Source of the DNA: Bacteroidales bacterium
GTDB lineage: Bacteria > Bacteroidota > Bacteroidia > Bacteroidales > FEN-979
Direction: 5' to 3'
NCBI GenBank assembly: GCA_023231005.1
Contig: JALNWG010000012.1
Location: 19,356-83,355, forward strand
DNA length: 64,000 nucleotides
The position numbers and the translations under genes were made by a program. Shown here in pieces: positions 53,391 to 62,212 of the stretch; positions within the stretch are counted from its first letter, which is position 1, and every line of letters begins with the position of its first letter. The notes beneath the pieces are model-generated. The model was not told where the DNA came from. It did no database searches and saw nothing but the letters and a program-made list of their open reading frames with translations.

Positions 53391-55179
53391 ACATTTTGGA
53401 AGGGACTTCAATGCCGAGCAATGACATTGATTTTTTAATTACATCCATTGTCATAAAGGTTATATAGACCCTCAGTTTTATTTTATTCTTATCCGATTCT
53501 TTAAGTACAGGGATCTCCTGGTAAAACTGATTGAAAACCTTGGCCAGATCATAGGAATAATTGGCGACAACAGCCGGATTCAATTCTACTCCAGCTTCTT
53601 TGATAATTTCAGGGAATTGAGCTAATAACTTAATCACCTCTTTTTCTCGTGATAAAAGACTTTCCGGCTTAGCACCATGGTTATATTTCAGGTGGAAACC
53701 AGCTGCTTTTGCTTTTTCAAGGAGAGAACATATTCTTGCATAAGTATATTGAATAAATGGACCAGTATTACCATTAAAATCGATGGATTCCCTGGGGTCA
53801 AATAACATATTTTTCTTAGGATCAACCTTTAAAATAAAATATTTTAACGCTCCCAAGCCAATGGTATTAAAAAGTTGAGATGCTTCTTCTTTAGATAGTT
53901 CATCCACTTTTCCTAGTTCACGTGTTGTTGATTCAGCTGTAAAAAACATTTCATCCATTAAATCGTCTGCATCCACCACAGTACCTTCTCGTGATTTCAT
54001 TCTTCCCTCAGGAAGTTCAACCATACCATAAGACAAATGAAAAATCCGGGAGGCATACTCTTTTCCTAACCTTGCAAGAACCTTTTTAAGAACATCGAAA
54101 TGATAATTTTGTTCATTCCCAACGACATAAATCATGGAAGAAGGATGAAAATCGTCATACCTAAGTTGGGCTGTCCCTAAATCCTGTGTCATATAAACGG
54201 AAGTGCCATCGGATCGCAGTAATACTTTTTCATCAAGATTTTCATCCCGTAAATCGGCCCAAACACTCCCATCCTCTTTTCTAATTAGGACTCCATTTTC
54301 CAATCCCTCGATAACAAGTTTTTTGCCAAGAAGATAGGTGCTGCTTTCAAAATAAATTTTATCGAAGTTAACGCCAAGCCTTTTGTACGTCGTAATAAAT
54401 CCTTCATTGGCCCAGGAATTCATTTTTCGCCAAAGTTCCAGGGTCTCATGATCCTTAGCTTCCCACTTCCGAAGAATTTCCTGAGCTTCAACCATTAAAG
54501 GTGCTTGTTTTTCAGCTTCCTCTTCGGTAAGTCCTTTGTCCATTAAACCACGGATCTCTTCCTTGTATTTTTTATCAAATAGTACATAATATTTACCGAT
54601 CAAATGGTCCCCTTTTAAACCAGAAGAGTCTGGGGTTTCGGAATTACCCCATTTCATATAAGCAAGCATGGATTTACAGATATGGATCCCCCTGTCATTC
54701 ACCAGGTTCACTTTTATCACATGATGTCCGTTTGCTTTGAGAATTTCAGCTAAAGAATAACCAAGAAGGTTGTTTCTAATGTGACCAAGGTGAAGCGGTT
54801 TATTGGTATTGGGGGAAGAATACTCCAATACGATAGGAGGACCTGATATTTGTTTATGGAATCCAAATTCAGGCTGTTTTGATTCGGAGATTAATAAATC
54901 AATCCAAAAAGTATCACTTAAAATCAGGTTCAGGAAGCCTTTAATCACATTAAATCGAACGATCTCTGGCATTTTTGTCATGAGATATGTTCCGATTTCA
55001 GTAGCAGTTATTTCCGGTGCTTTTTTTGAAAATTTCAATAATGAAAAGACGACAAGCGTATAATCACCGTCGATTTCTTTCCTGGTTTTCTCTAACCCGA
55101 GGTTTTCTGGTAAAACACGTTGTTGATATAAATATTCTACTGCTGAACATATTACCTCCAGCAATTTCTTTTCAATCAT
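53389..55179 (-). CDS. argS: Arginyl-tRNA synthetase
   Basis: The 596-residue class I synthetase charges tRNA-Arg. The N-terminal additional domain is followed by the HIGH-type motif SSPNTNKPLHLGHIRNNLLG, and the KMSKS equivalent is GRMKSREGTVV, typical of ArgRS enzymes without a KMSK lysine pair. The C-terminal DALR anticodon-binding domain includes GPFIQYTYARICSLLEKA. It is complete and monocistronic. Confidence 0.96.
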   Translation of the reverse strand: MIEKKLLEVICSAVEYLYQQRVLPENLGLEKTRKEIDGDYTLVVFSLLKFSKKAPEITATEIGTYLMTKMPEIVRFNVIKGFLNLILSDTFWIDLLISESKQPEFGFHKQISGPPIVLEYSSPNTNKPLHLGHIRNNLLGYSLAEILKANGHHVIKVNLVNDRGIHICKSMLAYMKWGNSETPDSSGLKGDHLIGKYYVLFDKKYKEEIRGLMDKGLTEEEAEKQAPLMVEAQEILRKWEAKDHETLELWRKMNSWANEGFITTYKRLGVNFDKIYFESSTYLLGKKLVIEGLENGVLIRKEDGSVWADLRDENLDEKVLLRSDGTSVYMTQDLGTAQLRYDDFHPSSMIYVVGNEQNYHFDVLKKVLARLGKEYASRIFHLSYGMVELPEGRMKSREGTVVDADDLMDEMFFTAESTTRELGKVDELSKEEASQLFNTIGLGALKYFILKVDPKKNMLFDPRESIDFNGNTGPFIQYTYARICSLLEKAKAAGFHLKYNHGAKPESLLSREKEVIKLLAQFPEIIKEAGVELNPAVVANYSYDLAKVFNQFYQEIPVLKESDKNKIKLRVYITFMTMDVIKKSMSLLGIEVPSKM

Positions 55180-55196
55180 GGCAAGATATTTAGCTA

Positions 55197-55204
55197 CAAA
55201 GTTA
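55197..55204 (-). promoter_or_regulatory. -7 promoter element for argS
   Basis: TAACTTTG on the minus strand matches TAnnTTTG and ends 17 nt before the argS start. Confidence 0.5.
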
Positions 55205-55233
55205 GCTTATTTTAATAAATATATTGTTTCGTG

Positions 55234-55265
55234 TTTGGCTGGTTACCAAAAAAATAGTAGGTTTG
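55234..55265 (+). promoter_or_regulatory. Promoter of the predicted GTPase gene
   Basis: TTTG (55234-55237) and TAGGTTTG (55258-55265) are separated by 20 nt, a full match to the Bacteroidota -33/-7 consensus. The start codon is 69 nt downstream, preceded by GAGG. Confidence 0.7.
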
Positions 55266-55333
55266 CAAATAGATTTTAAAGAGTGTTCCATAACACTATT
55301 AATAAATTTAAACACAAAAAAAGTGAGGTTAGC

Positions 55334-56671
55334 ATGAAAAAAAATGTAATCATTATTGGTGCTGCCGGAAGAGATTTTCACAATTTCAACACGTATTATC
55401 GCGATAACGCGAACTTTAACGTGGTAGCATTTACTGCTGCTCAAATTCCGGACATAGATGGACGAAAATACCCTGCTGCTTTAGCTGGGAAATTGTATCC
55501 CAAAGGAATTCCCATTTATGCAGAGTCAGAGTTGGTTTCTCTGATCAAAAAGCACAATGTCGAAATTTGCAACTTTGCATACAGCGATGTTCCTTATCAG
55601 CGTGTCATGAACATGAGTTCTATAGTAAACGCTGCGGGTGCTAACTTTATCTTACTCGGCACAAATGATACAATGATCAAGAGCACCAAGCCCGTGATAG
55701 CTGTTTGTGCAACACGGACTGGTTGTGGTAAAAGCCAGACTTCACGCCGGATCATTGAAATCCTGATGAAAAAAGGGTTGAAAGTAGTTGCCATTCGCCA
55801 TCCAATGCCTTATGGTGATCTCGTTATTCAGAAAGTACAGCGTTTTGCAACCGTCAAAGATTTGGCAAAGCATAAATGCACAATTGAAGAGATGGAAGAA
55901 TATGAACCCCACGTTGATCGTGGTAATGTTATTTATGCTGGCGTTGATTATGAAGCCATTTTACGTGCTGCTGAAAAAGATCCTTCAGGCTGTGATGTGA
56001 TTTTATGGGATGGTGGTAACAACGATTTTCCATTTTACAAACCAGATTTGATGATCACAGTGGCTGATCCTCATCGTCCTGGCGCTGAAAGAAGTTATTA
56101 TCCTGGTGAAGTGAATATACGGATTTCCGATGTTGTAGTATTGAATAAAATTGATTCAGCTTACCCTGAGAACATCAATATTGTCAGGGAAAACATTCAA
56201 AAAATAAATCCCAAAGCCATTGTAGTTGACGCAGCTTCTCCGATTCGTGTGGATGATGAATCATTGATCCGTGGTAAAAAAGTTCTCGTAATTGAGGATG
56301 GTCCAACACTTACTCATGGTGAAATGAAGATTGGAGCCGGAACAGTTGCAGCTCAAAAGTATGGCGCAGCTGAATTGGTTGATCCTCGCCCCTATGTTGT
56401 CGGAAAACTTGCCGAAACTTTCAAATTTTATCCGAACATCGGTCAGCTATTACCTGCCATGGGATATGGTGATCAACAGGTCAAAGATCTTGAAACTACC
56501 ATCAACAAAGTGAAATGTGATTCCGTTGTGATTGCTACTCCGATCGACTTAAACCGCATTATCAAAATTAACAAACCGAATACCCGTGTTTATTATGATT
56601 TGCAGGAGATCGGTCAGCCCGACCTTGAAACCATCCTTACTGGTTTTTTGAAAAAGCATAAAATTAAATAA
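55334..56671 (+). CDS. Predicted GTPase, cyclic 2,3-diphosphoglycerate synthase-like
   Basis: The 445-residue protein starts MKKNVIIIGAAGRDFHNFNT, an NAD/nucleotide-binding-like opening. It carries a P-loop ATRTGCGKSQTSRRI (about residues 124-138), LWDGGNNDFPFYKPDLMI and VVLNKIDSAYPENI (an NKID-like guanine-specificity motif). It matches a family annotated as cyclic 2,3-diphosphoglycerate synthetase or predicted GTPase, with actual function in mesophilic bacteria unclear. The ATG at 55334 is preferred over 55283 because GAGG lies just upstream and family members start at this point. A hairpin terminator follows. Confidence 0.85.
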   Translation: MKKNVIIIGAAGRDFHNFNTYYRDNANFNVVAFTAAQIPDIDGRKYPAALAGKLYPKGIPIYAESELVSLIKKHNVEICNFAYSDVPYQRVMNMSSIVNAAGANFILLGTNDTMIKSTKPVIAVCATRTGCGKSQTSRRIIEILMKKGLKVVAIRHPMPYGDLVIQKVQRFATVKDLAKHKCTIEEMEEYEPHVDRGNVIYAGVDYEAILRAAEKDPSGCDVILWDGGNNDFPFYKPDLMITVADPHRPGAERSYYPGEVNIRISDVVVLNKIDSAYPENINIVRENIQKINPKAIVVDAASPIRVDDESLIRGKKVLVIEDGPTLTHGEMKIGAGTVAAQKYGAAELVDPRPYVVGKLAETFKFYPNIGQLLPAMGYGDQQVKDLETTINKVKCDSVVIATPIDLNRIIKINKPNTRVYYDLQEIGQPDLETILTGFLKKHKIK

Positions 56672-56677
56672 TGATTT

Positions 56678-56708
56678 AAATCCCGGTTTTTACCGGGATT
56701 TTTTTTTT
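56678..56708 (+). terminator. Intrinsic terminator after the GTPase gene
   Basis: AAATCCCGG pairs with CCGGGATTT around a TTTTTA loop and runs into a stretch of T residues. It lies 7 nt after the stop codon and just before the pyrB promoter. Confidence 0.88.
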
Positions 56709-56715
56709 AATTTTG
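56708..56715 (+). promoter_or_regulatory. -7 promoter element for pyrB-pyrI
   Basis: TAATTTTG overlaps the end of the preceding terminator T-run and lies 32 nt before the pyrB ATG. No attenuator or uracil-responsive leader is visible in the short 5' region. Confidence 0.45.
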
Positions 56716-56747
56716 TTTGAAGATTATTGAGTTTTAATACTTATTCA

Positions 56748-57659
56748 ATGAAAAATAAAAGTCTGGTATCCATCAATGACTTTACCCGGGAAGAACATGT
56801 TCGGATCCTGGAATTGGCAGGTGCTTTCGAAAATCGGCCAAAACAAAAAATTCTTGAAGATTTTGTCGTCGCCACCCTCTTCTTTGAACCTTCCACAAGG
56901 ACTCGGTTGAGCTTCGAAAGTGCAGCTACCCGTTTAGGAGCACGGGTAATTGGTTTTACCGATGCATCAAGTTCCAGTGTCCAAAAAGGAGAATCCTTAC
57001 GAGATACAATTCTTACTGTTAGTAATTATTGCGACATAATTGTCATGCGTCACCCAAAAGAAGGGAGCGCCCGATTTGCCAGTGAAGTAGCCAAAGTCCC
57101 CATTATTAATGCTGGAGATGGAGCCAATCAACACCCCACTCAAACGCTTCTTGATCTTTATTCGATCATGAAAACCCAGGGAACTTTGGACAATCTTAAT
57201 GTGGCATTTGTAGGCGATCTGAAATATGGCAGAACTGTTCATTCTCTGGTTATGGCCCTGTGTAATTACAACACGACCTTTCATCTAGTATCCCCACTTG
57301 AATTAAAACTTCCAAGTTCAGTAAAACTTTCTATCAAAGAACGAAATTTGGAATACCATCAATATACCGACCTTCAGGAAGTGATTCCTAAAGTGGACAT
57401 ACTCTATATGACCCGAATTCAGAAAGAACGTTTTTCTGATCCTCTGGATTATGAAAAAGTAAAAAACGCCTATGTCCTTCGTAATAATATGCTTGGTGAT
57501 TCCAGATCTAATCTAAAGATTCTTCATCCCTTACCTAGGGTGAACGAAATCACTACCGATGTTGATGATAATCCCAAGGCATATTATTTTACCCAGGCTC
57601 TTAATGGAGTTTATGTTAGACAAGCAATTCTCTGTGCTATTCTTGGAGTAGTCGATTAA
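56748..57659 (+). CDS. pyrB: Aspartate carbamoyltransferase catalytic subunit
   Basis: The 303-residue enzyme joins carbamoyl phosphate and aspartate, the committed step of pyrimidine synthesis. Motifs are FFEPSTRTRLSFESAATRLG (carbamoyl phosphate site), SSVQKGESLRDT, DGANQHPTQTLLDLYS and ILHPLPRVNEI. SxxKGESLxDT and the downstream pyrI identify it as aspartate rather than ornithine carbamoyltransferase. ATG at 56748 gives the usual MKNKSLVSINDF N-terminus; a start at 56727 adds seven residues. pyrI begins 16 nt downstream. Confidence 0.96.
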   Translation: MKNKSLVSINDFTREEHVRILELAGAFENRPKQKILEDFVVATLFFEPSTRTRLSFESAATRLGARVIGFTDASSSSVQKGESLRDTILTVSNYCDIIVMRHPKEGSARFASEVAKVPIINAGDGANQHPTQTLLDLYSIMKTQGTLDNLNVAFVGDLKYGRTVHSLVMALCNYNTTFHLVSPLELKLPSSVKLSIKERNLEYHQYTDLQEVIPKVDILYMTRIQKERFSDPLDYEKVKNAYVLRNNMLGDSRSNLKILHPLPRVNEITTDVDDNPKAYYFTQALNGVYVRQAILCAILGVVD

Positions 57660-57675
57660 TATAAAATGTTTTATC

Positions 57676-58146
57676 ATGGAAAAAGAAGATATTAGAAAAG
57701 AACTCAAAGTTTCGGCAATTGAGAATGGAACCGTGATCGACCATATCCCAAGTCAGAGCGTTTTTTTGGTGATGAAGATTTTAAATCTCACCAAGTATCC
57801 TGATCAACTGCTTTTTGGAAACAATCTTGACAGCAGGAAAATGGGGAAAAAGGGGATTATCAAAGTAAGCAACAAATTTTTCCAAAGTGATGAAATTAAT
57901 AAAATTGCTCTTGTTGCTCCCACAGCCACCCTCATTATAATAAAGAATTTTCAGGTTGTGGAGAAGAAAAAAGTTAGAATTCCTGATTTTGCAGATAATA
58001 TTGTAAAATGTTTTAATCCAAACTGCATTACCAATAATGAGGATATCCCGACAAAATTTACAGTGATCAACAAAAAAGATCTGAAGCTCCATTGTCATTA
58101 TTGTGAGAAAATAACAGCTCGTGAGAACATTACATTTCTTGAATAA
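57676..58146 (+). CDS. pyrI: Aspartate carbamoyltransferase regulatory subunit
   Basis: The 156-residue subunit binds CTP/ATP and assembles with PyrB into the allosteric holoenzyme. The N-terminal allosteric domain has ELKVSAIENGTVIDHIP. The C-terminal zinc domain has CFNPNCITN (Cx4C) and LHCHYCEK (Cx2C). Length and organisation match the E. coli class, so feedback inhibition by pyrimidine nucleotides is expected. Confidence 0.95.
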   Translation: MEKEDIRKELKVSAIENGTVIDHIPSQSVFLVMKILNLTKYPDQLLFGNNLDSRKMGKKGIIKVSNKFFQSDEINKIALVAPTATLIIIKNFQVVEKKKVRIPDFADNIVKCFNPNCITNNEDIPTKFTVINKKDLKLHCHYCEKITARENITFLE

Positions 58147-58170
58147 TTATTCGTTACTTTTTACTCCAAG

Positions 58171-58794
58171 ATGAAAAATTTGGTTAAAGAGATTTTGCTA
58201 TTTTGTTTTTTCTGTTTTGTTTGTTCTTCAGTTTCGGGACAACTTTCATTGAGCGATACTGCAACTGATAATGCTTCTAAGAAATCACCTTACAAGCATT
58301 TGGATTATCGGTTTACCATTGGTTCTCAAGCTATTTTTTCTCCAGGACTCGGATCTGCATTCACTTCTTTTATCACGCCTCAATTTTCTTATGGATTAAA
58401 TCCAAAATTAAGGATTGGCGGGGGCATAAATATTTCAACAACCTATTTCCCCTCAATATCTTCCATGTATCCAAATGAAAACAAAAAGATTAATGATCTG
58501 AATTACATCACAGCCACAATCTTTATTAATGGTTCCTATTTAGTAAATGACAGGCTAACTTTGTATGGATCTGCATTTAAAATGTTCCCTATTACAAATT
58601 CCACTTCCACACTTCCATATAACCCATATTTTCCAGTATTTGGGAATGGTGCCGAAGGAGTAAGTTTTCAAGCCGACTATAAAATTGGAAGGCACATGTT
58701 CATCCAGGCAGGATTTAATTATTCAAATGGATATTCACCATTCGATGATCGATTTGGTTCTATTAATCCAGGTTTTTATTCTCCGCATTGGTAG
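58171..58794 (+). CDS. Small predicted outer-membrane beta-barrel protein
   Basis: The 207-residue protein has a signal peptide (cleavage near SSVSGQ, about residue 24) and then alternating polar/hydrophobic segments rich in Tyr, Phe and Gly that suggest eight or so beta-strands (TPQFSYGLNPKLRIGGGINI, YITATIFINGSYLVNDRLTLYG, MFIQAGFNYSNGYSP). The family is not recognised. It starts 24 nt after pyrI, though it may be independently transcribed. Its last 32 nt overlap the 3' end of the convergent AlbA_2-domain gene. Confidence 0.7.
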   Translation: MKNLVKEILLFCFFCFVCSSVSGQLSLSDTATDNASKKSPYKHLDYRFTIGSQAIFSPGLGSAFTSFITPQFSYGLNPKLRIGGGINISTTYFPSISSMYPNENKKINDLNYITATIFINGSYLVNDRLTLYGSAFKMFPITNSTSTLPYNPYFPVFGNGAEGVSFQADYKIGRHMFIQAGFNYSNGYSPFDDRFGSINPGFYSPHW

Positions 58795-60016
58795 TATCCT
58801 TACCAAGCGGGAACCAATCACCAATATATTTGAGCGCTTCACTGATATCCATGGCATTGCTTGCAGGACCAACACGTATATAGAATTCTTCCGGGAAACC
58901 AGGTTGACGTAAAAAAACAGGCCGATTGTTTTTCACACATGTGACCATACAAATTGTTTTTTCTCCAATCTTTTCAAGTGAAGTGCTAATAAAAGGACTC
59001 ACCTCGCGTCCAAGACAGGTACGGATCAAAGTCCAGAGATGAAGTAGAAACTTATCCTCATTCACAAACTTATCGGTTTCAATTCCTTCAATTGACCCAT
59101 CATCTCTGATTCCAATCAACAAAGTCCCTCCCCTGGAATTCAAAAAAGCCGCAATGGTTTTCAGGCTTGCCCGTTCAACAGCCTGATTCGTTTTCCCTGC
59201 CCGGATATCCCAGCGCAGGGTCGACTTAAATTCCAGAATTTCACTTTCCCCCTCAGCTATAACAAGGGACAATGGTTTTAATAAAGCATTTGAATGAGCA
59301 AAACAGGCAAGATAATCCATACACTGATTTATTTCCGAAAAGAGTATTGTTGAGTATTTCTCTTCCTGAATTTGTAAAGCAAGAATACCGTTTACATATT
59401 CTGTTGGAGAAATCAACCCTGTAACTACGGTCAATGGTAAAACAATCCCAGATCGATGAACTTCAGAAATTGCTTGAACAACAGCTTTTTGCTCTGGGGT
59501 CAGTTCATGATAAACCCGACATAATAATTCAAGGAACGGATGTGAATCTGAATCCGCTACAATATAATCGCGTATGGTTTTGTTAATCAGTTCGTTGATT
59601 GATCTGACCAACATTGAAATTATGATGAATGAAAAGTTAAAAAGTTCGTGATCAGGTGGAAAGGGCGTAATACCTGACTTTCCATAAATCTTCAACCTCA
59701 CAAAAGGGTCATTGTCAATAATTTTCTTCCATTTATTAATAAAAAAGTCATTGGATGATTCTACACAATCACGTTGAAAACCAAATAGTGTTTGAAATGA
59801 GAAATGGTGATTAGTGGTTGAACTTTGTCGCATCATTTCCGTACAAACCATTGCGATAACTCTTTCCAATTTGTGTTTATATGGATATCCCTTCGGGGTA
59901 AGGAATTGGACCCCATTATTATAAATGATATAAAAATCATCCTTTTTCACTATTTCAAGGGACTTCGTATTGATGTTGATATTTTTCAGATTGCAATAAT
60001 CGATATAGTTATTCAT
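58763..60016 (-). CDS. AlbA_2 (schlafen-like AAA_4) domain protein
   Basis: The 417-residue protein has a C-terminal AlbA_2/AAA_4 domain (about 255-395). Its signature is EGESEILEFKSTLRWDI, AAFLNSRGGTLLIGIRDDGSIEGIE and NRPVFLRQPGFPEEFYIRVG. The N-terminal 250 residues contain predicted helices and no domain I recognise. AlbA_2 modules occur in putative nucleic-acid-binding transcription factors and in some defence proteins. No defence partner genes are visible nearby, so a regulatory role is equally plausible. Confidence 0.8.
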   Translation of the reverse strand: MNNYIDYCNLKNININTKSLEIVKKDDFYIIYNNGVQFLTPKGYPYKHKLERVIAMVCTEMMRQSSTTNHHFSFQTLFGFQRDCVESSNDFFINKWKKIIDNDPFVRLKIYGKSGITPFPPDHELFNFSFIIISMLVRSINELINKTIRDYIVADSDSHPFLELLCRVYHELTPEQKAVVQAISEVHRSGIVLPLTVVTGLISPTEYVNGILALQIQEEKYSTILFSEINQCMDYLACFAHSNALLKPLSLVIAEGESEILEFKSTLRWDIRAGKTNQAVERASLKTIAAFLNSRGGTLLIGIRDDGSIEGIETDKFVNEDKFLLHLWTLIRTCLGREVSPFISTSLEKIGEKTICMVTCVKNNRPVFLRQPGFPEEFYIRVGPASNAMDISEALKYIGDWFPLGKDTTNAENKNLD

Positions 60017-60264
60017 ATATATCTATGTTATTATAAATTCTCGATCTTCAAATTTATTATTTTTTGCTATAATCTTCTGTTTATTATATCGACAACAATT
60101 GATTATATGGTCATTTTTTAGACCTGATGCCTTCACATAAGGGTATCAGAACGTACCCCTCCTTTTCTTCAAGTCAGCACTCATGATATCAGATACCATA
60201 ATTGTATCGTTACCCTCATTTGTTATGGTCTGTGATAAAATCTATCAAACACAGGTAGGACAAT
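60017..60264. other. Intergenic region without recognised gene
   Basis: About 250 bp between the AlbA_2 gene start and the tRNA terminator. It is AT-rich up to about 60120. I see no tRNA, repeat array or convincing coding frame here. It presumably holds the AlbA_2 gene promoter, although no exact TAnnTTTG was resolved. Confidence 0.5.
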
Positions 60265-60304
60265 AAAAAACTCTGTATGAATTGGAATCCAATTCATACA
60301 GAGT
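60265..60304 (-). terminator. Terminator of the tandem tRNA-Ser transcript
   Basis: A perfect 16-bp stem (ACTCTGTATGAATTGG with CCAATTCATACAGAGT, three-base loop) is followed, on the minus strand, by a run of T. It begins 8 nt after the 3' end of tRNA-Ser(CGA). Confidence 0.92.
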
Positions 60305-60311
60305 AACCCTG

Positions 60312-60400
60312 CGGAGAGACAGGGATTCGAACCCTGGGACCTCCTTACGGGGGTCAACGGTTTTCGAGACCGCCCCATTCGACCGCTCTGGCATCTCTCC
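60312..60400 (-). tRNA. tRNA-Ser (anticodon CGA)
   Basis: This 89-nt class II tRNA reads 5'-GGAGAGA acceptor, matched by TCTCTCC and discriminator G. It has a D-loop with GCGGTCGAATGG, an anticodon arm GCGGT-CTCGAAA-ACCGT, a long serine-type variable arm (ACCCCCGTAAGGAGGT) and a GGTTCGAATCC T-arm. CCA is not encoded. It is the downstream member of a tandem pair. Confidence 0.95.
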
Positions 60401-60443
60401 AAAAATAAAGCATTTGAGGGAAAAATAATCCAATGTCGATAAG

Positions 60444-60528
60444 CGGAGAGAGAGGGATTCGAACCCCCGGAGGCTTGCACCTCAACGGTTTTCAAGACCG
60501 CCGCAATCGACCACTCTGCCATCTCTCC
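60444..60528 (-). tRNA. tRNA-Ser (anticodon UGA)
   Basis: This 85-nt class II tRNA shares the GGAGAGA/TCTCTCC acceptor stem and nearly the same anticodon arm as its neighbour, with loop CTTGAAA giving anticodon UGA. The variable arm is GAGGTGCAAGCCTC, and the T-loop is GGTTCGAATCC. CCA is not encoded. It is separated by 43 nt from tRNA-Ser(CGA) and is transcribed first. Confidence 0.95.
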
Positions 60529-60609
60529 AAGTTTGCAAATTTACAATAAATTTATTCAAGCCAAAAACGAAATTTCACTTATAAATATAAAAGTGTATTT
60601 CATATTTTC

Positions 60610-60640
60610 TTGTAATTTCTGCAATTCTATCTTATCTTTG
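60610..60640 (+). promoter_or_regulatory. Promoter of the GWxTD-domain gene
   Basis: TTG (60610-60612) and TATCTTTG (60633-60640) are spaced by 20 nt, matching the Bacteroidota -33/-7 layout. The start codon is 33 nt further on. Confidence 0.65.
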
Positions 60641-60673
60641 TAATATAGTTTTATTTTAATAATATGACATTTT

Positions 60674-62143
60674 ATGAAAAAGACATTATTCATTTTCAAT
60701 ATATTATTGTGTTCCTTCATCACTGCATATTGCCAGGGAAATAACCTTTGGGCTTTTCTATCATATGCCTCCTTCAATTCGCCAGAAGGACCCTATCTTG
60801 AAACCTACCTTACTGTTGCTGGCAAAAGTGTTCAGTTTGTGAAGATTGCGAACGGAAAATACCAGGCTACAGTAAATATTCTTATGACCTTTAAAAAGGG
60901 AGGAGAAATCAAAGCATTCAAGAAGTATGATTTATTCAGTCCTGAAGTTGAAGACACCCTCCATCGCGATTTCAATTTTGTTGATCAACAGCGGTTCTTA
61001 TTACAAAATGGAACCTACGATTTCGAAATTCAACTTTCCGATAAAAGTAAAACCATTCCAGCTATTCCTTATAGTCAATCCATCACTCTTGATTTTCCAG
61101 ATGGCAAACCAACTTTCTCTTCTATTCAGCTTATTAAATCTTATTCAAAAGCTGAAGTACCCGGAAATTTAACTAAGAGTGGGTTTGATCTGGTACCTTA
61201 TACCTTTACATTTTATCCAAAAGATGAGAATAAGCTCATTTTTTATGTTGAATTATATAACATGGAAAAACTTCTGGGGAAGGATCAAAAGTTTATCCTT
61301 TCTTATTTTATTGAATCTCAGGAAGCCAACTTGAAATTGAATAATTATGTTAAAGTAAAAAAAGAGATTACGAAGGAGGTAAATCCCATTCTGACAGAAA
61401 TTTCGCTCGAAAATCTTGCATCCGGAAATTACAACCTTGTTATTGAAGCCAGAAATCAACAAAACGAACTGGTAACATCAACAAAATTGTTTTTTCAACG
61501 GATGAATCCGAAAGCCACCATGCCACTCAATGAGATCCAAATGACCGAAATCGAAAATACTTTTGCAGAGAAAATTACTCAGATTGATTCACTCAAAGAG
61601 TATATCAGTTGTACTTATCCCATTGCAACCGGGATAGAAAAAAGTTTTATCCGAAATTCTGTAAAAACAGTGGACATGAAGACCTTACAGCAGTTTTTCT
61701 ATGGCTTCTGGACCCAACGCGATGCTACAAATCCAGAACAAGCATGGCTAACCTACAAAGCTGCTGTTTATAAAGTTCAGGTTAATTTTGGCACACAAGT
61801 TAAAAAAGGATATCAAACTGATCGTGGGCGCGTATACCTGGAATATGGTCCTCCAAATACGCGAAGTACTCAATATTACGACCCGAGCAATTACCCTTAT
61901 GAAATCTGGCAATACTATACTTTAAACAACAGCCAGCGTAACAAAAAGTTTGTTTTTTACTTGCCGGATAGAGCGACCAATGATTTTTTCCTTTTACATT
62001 CGGATGCCATTGGGGAAATCAATAATCAACGGTGGAAAATTTATCTTCGAAATAGAATTTACACCTCATCTGACATTCAGGACACCCAAGTAATCAAATC
62101 CTGGGGTGATTTTGAAGAAGACTATTGGGCTCTTCCCAATTAA
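60674..62143 (+). CDS. Secreted GWxTD domain-containing protein
   Basis: The 489-residue protein has a signal peptide (MKKTLFIFNILLCSFITAYC, near residue 20), beta-rich middle domains and a C-terminal GWxTD-type domain identified by RGRVYLEYGPPNTRSTQYYD and YPYEIWQYYTL. GWxTD proteins occur in Bacteroidota and Acidobacteriota, and their molecular role is unknown. It is followed after about 70 nt by a GT2 gene. Confidence 0.85.
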   Translation: MKKTLFIFNILLCSFITAYCQGNNLWAFLSYASFNSPEGPYLETYLTVAGKSVQFVKIANGKYQATVNILMTFKKGGEIKAFKKYDLFSPEVEDTLHRDFNFVDQQRFLLQNGTYDFEIQLSDKSKTIPAIPYSQSITLDFPDGKPTFSSIQLIKSYSKAEVPGNLTKSGFDLVPYTFTFYPKDENKLIFYVELYNMEKLLGKDQKFILSYFIESQEANLKLNNYVKVKKEITKEVNPILTEISLENLASGNYNLVIEARNQQNELVTSTKLFFQRMNPKATMPLNEIQMTEIENTFAEKITQIDSLKEYISCTYPIATGIEKSFIRNSVKTVDMKTLQQFFYGFWTQRDATNPEQAWLTYKAAVYKVQVNFGTQVKKGYQTDRGRVYLEYGPPNTRSTQYYDPSNYPYEIWQYYTLNNSQRNKKFVFYLPDRATNDFFLLHSDAIGEINNQRWKIYLRNRIYTSSDIQDTQVIKSWGDFEEDYWALPN

Positions 62144-62212
62144 TCTTGGAGGATTGAGATATATTCGTATTTTTACATCAGATTCTTTTTTTAATCTTTA
62201 ATTATTCCATTA

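Noticed and set aside
58763..60016. Defence system around the AlbA_2 (schlafen-like) protein
   Set aside because: Neighbours are pyrimidine genes, tRNAs and a GWxTD protein; no nuclease, ATPase or methylase partner is present.
60265..60304. 16-bp inverted repeat as an IS terminal repeat or att site
   Set aside because: The T-run on the minus strand and position right after the tRNAs make it a terminator; no transposase or integrase is seen.
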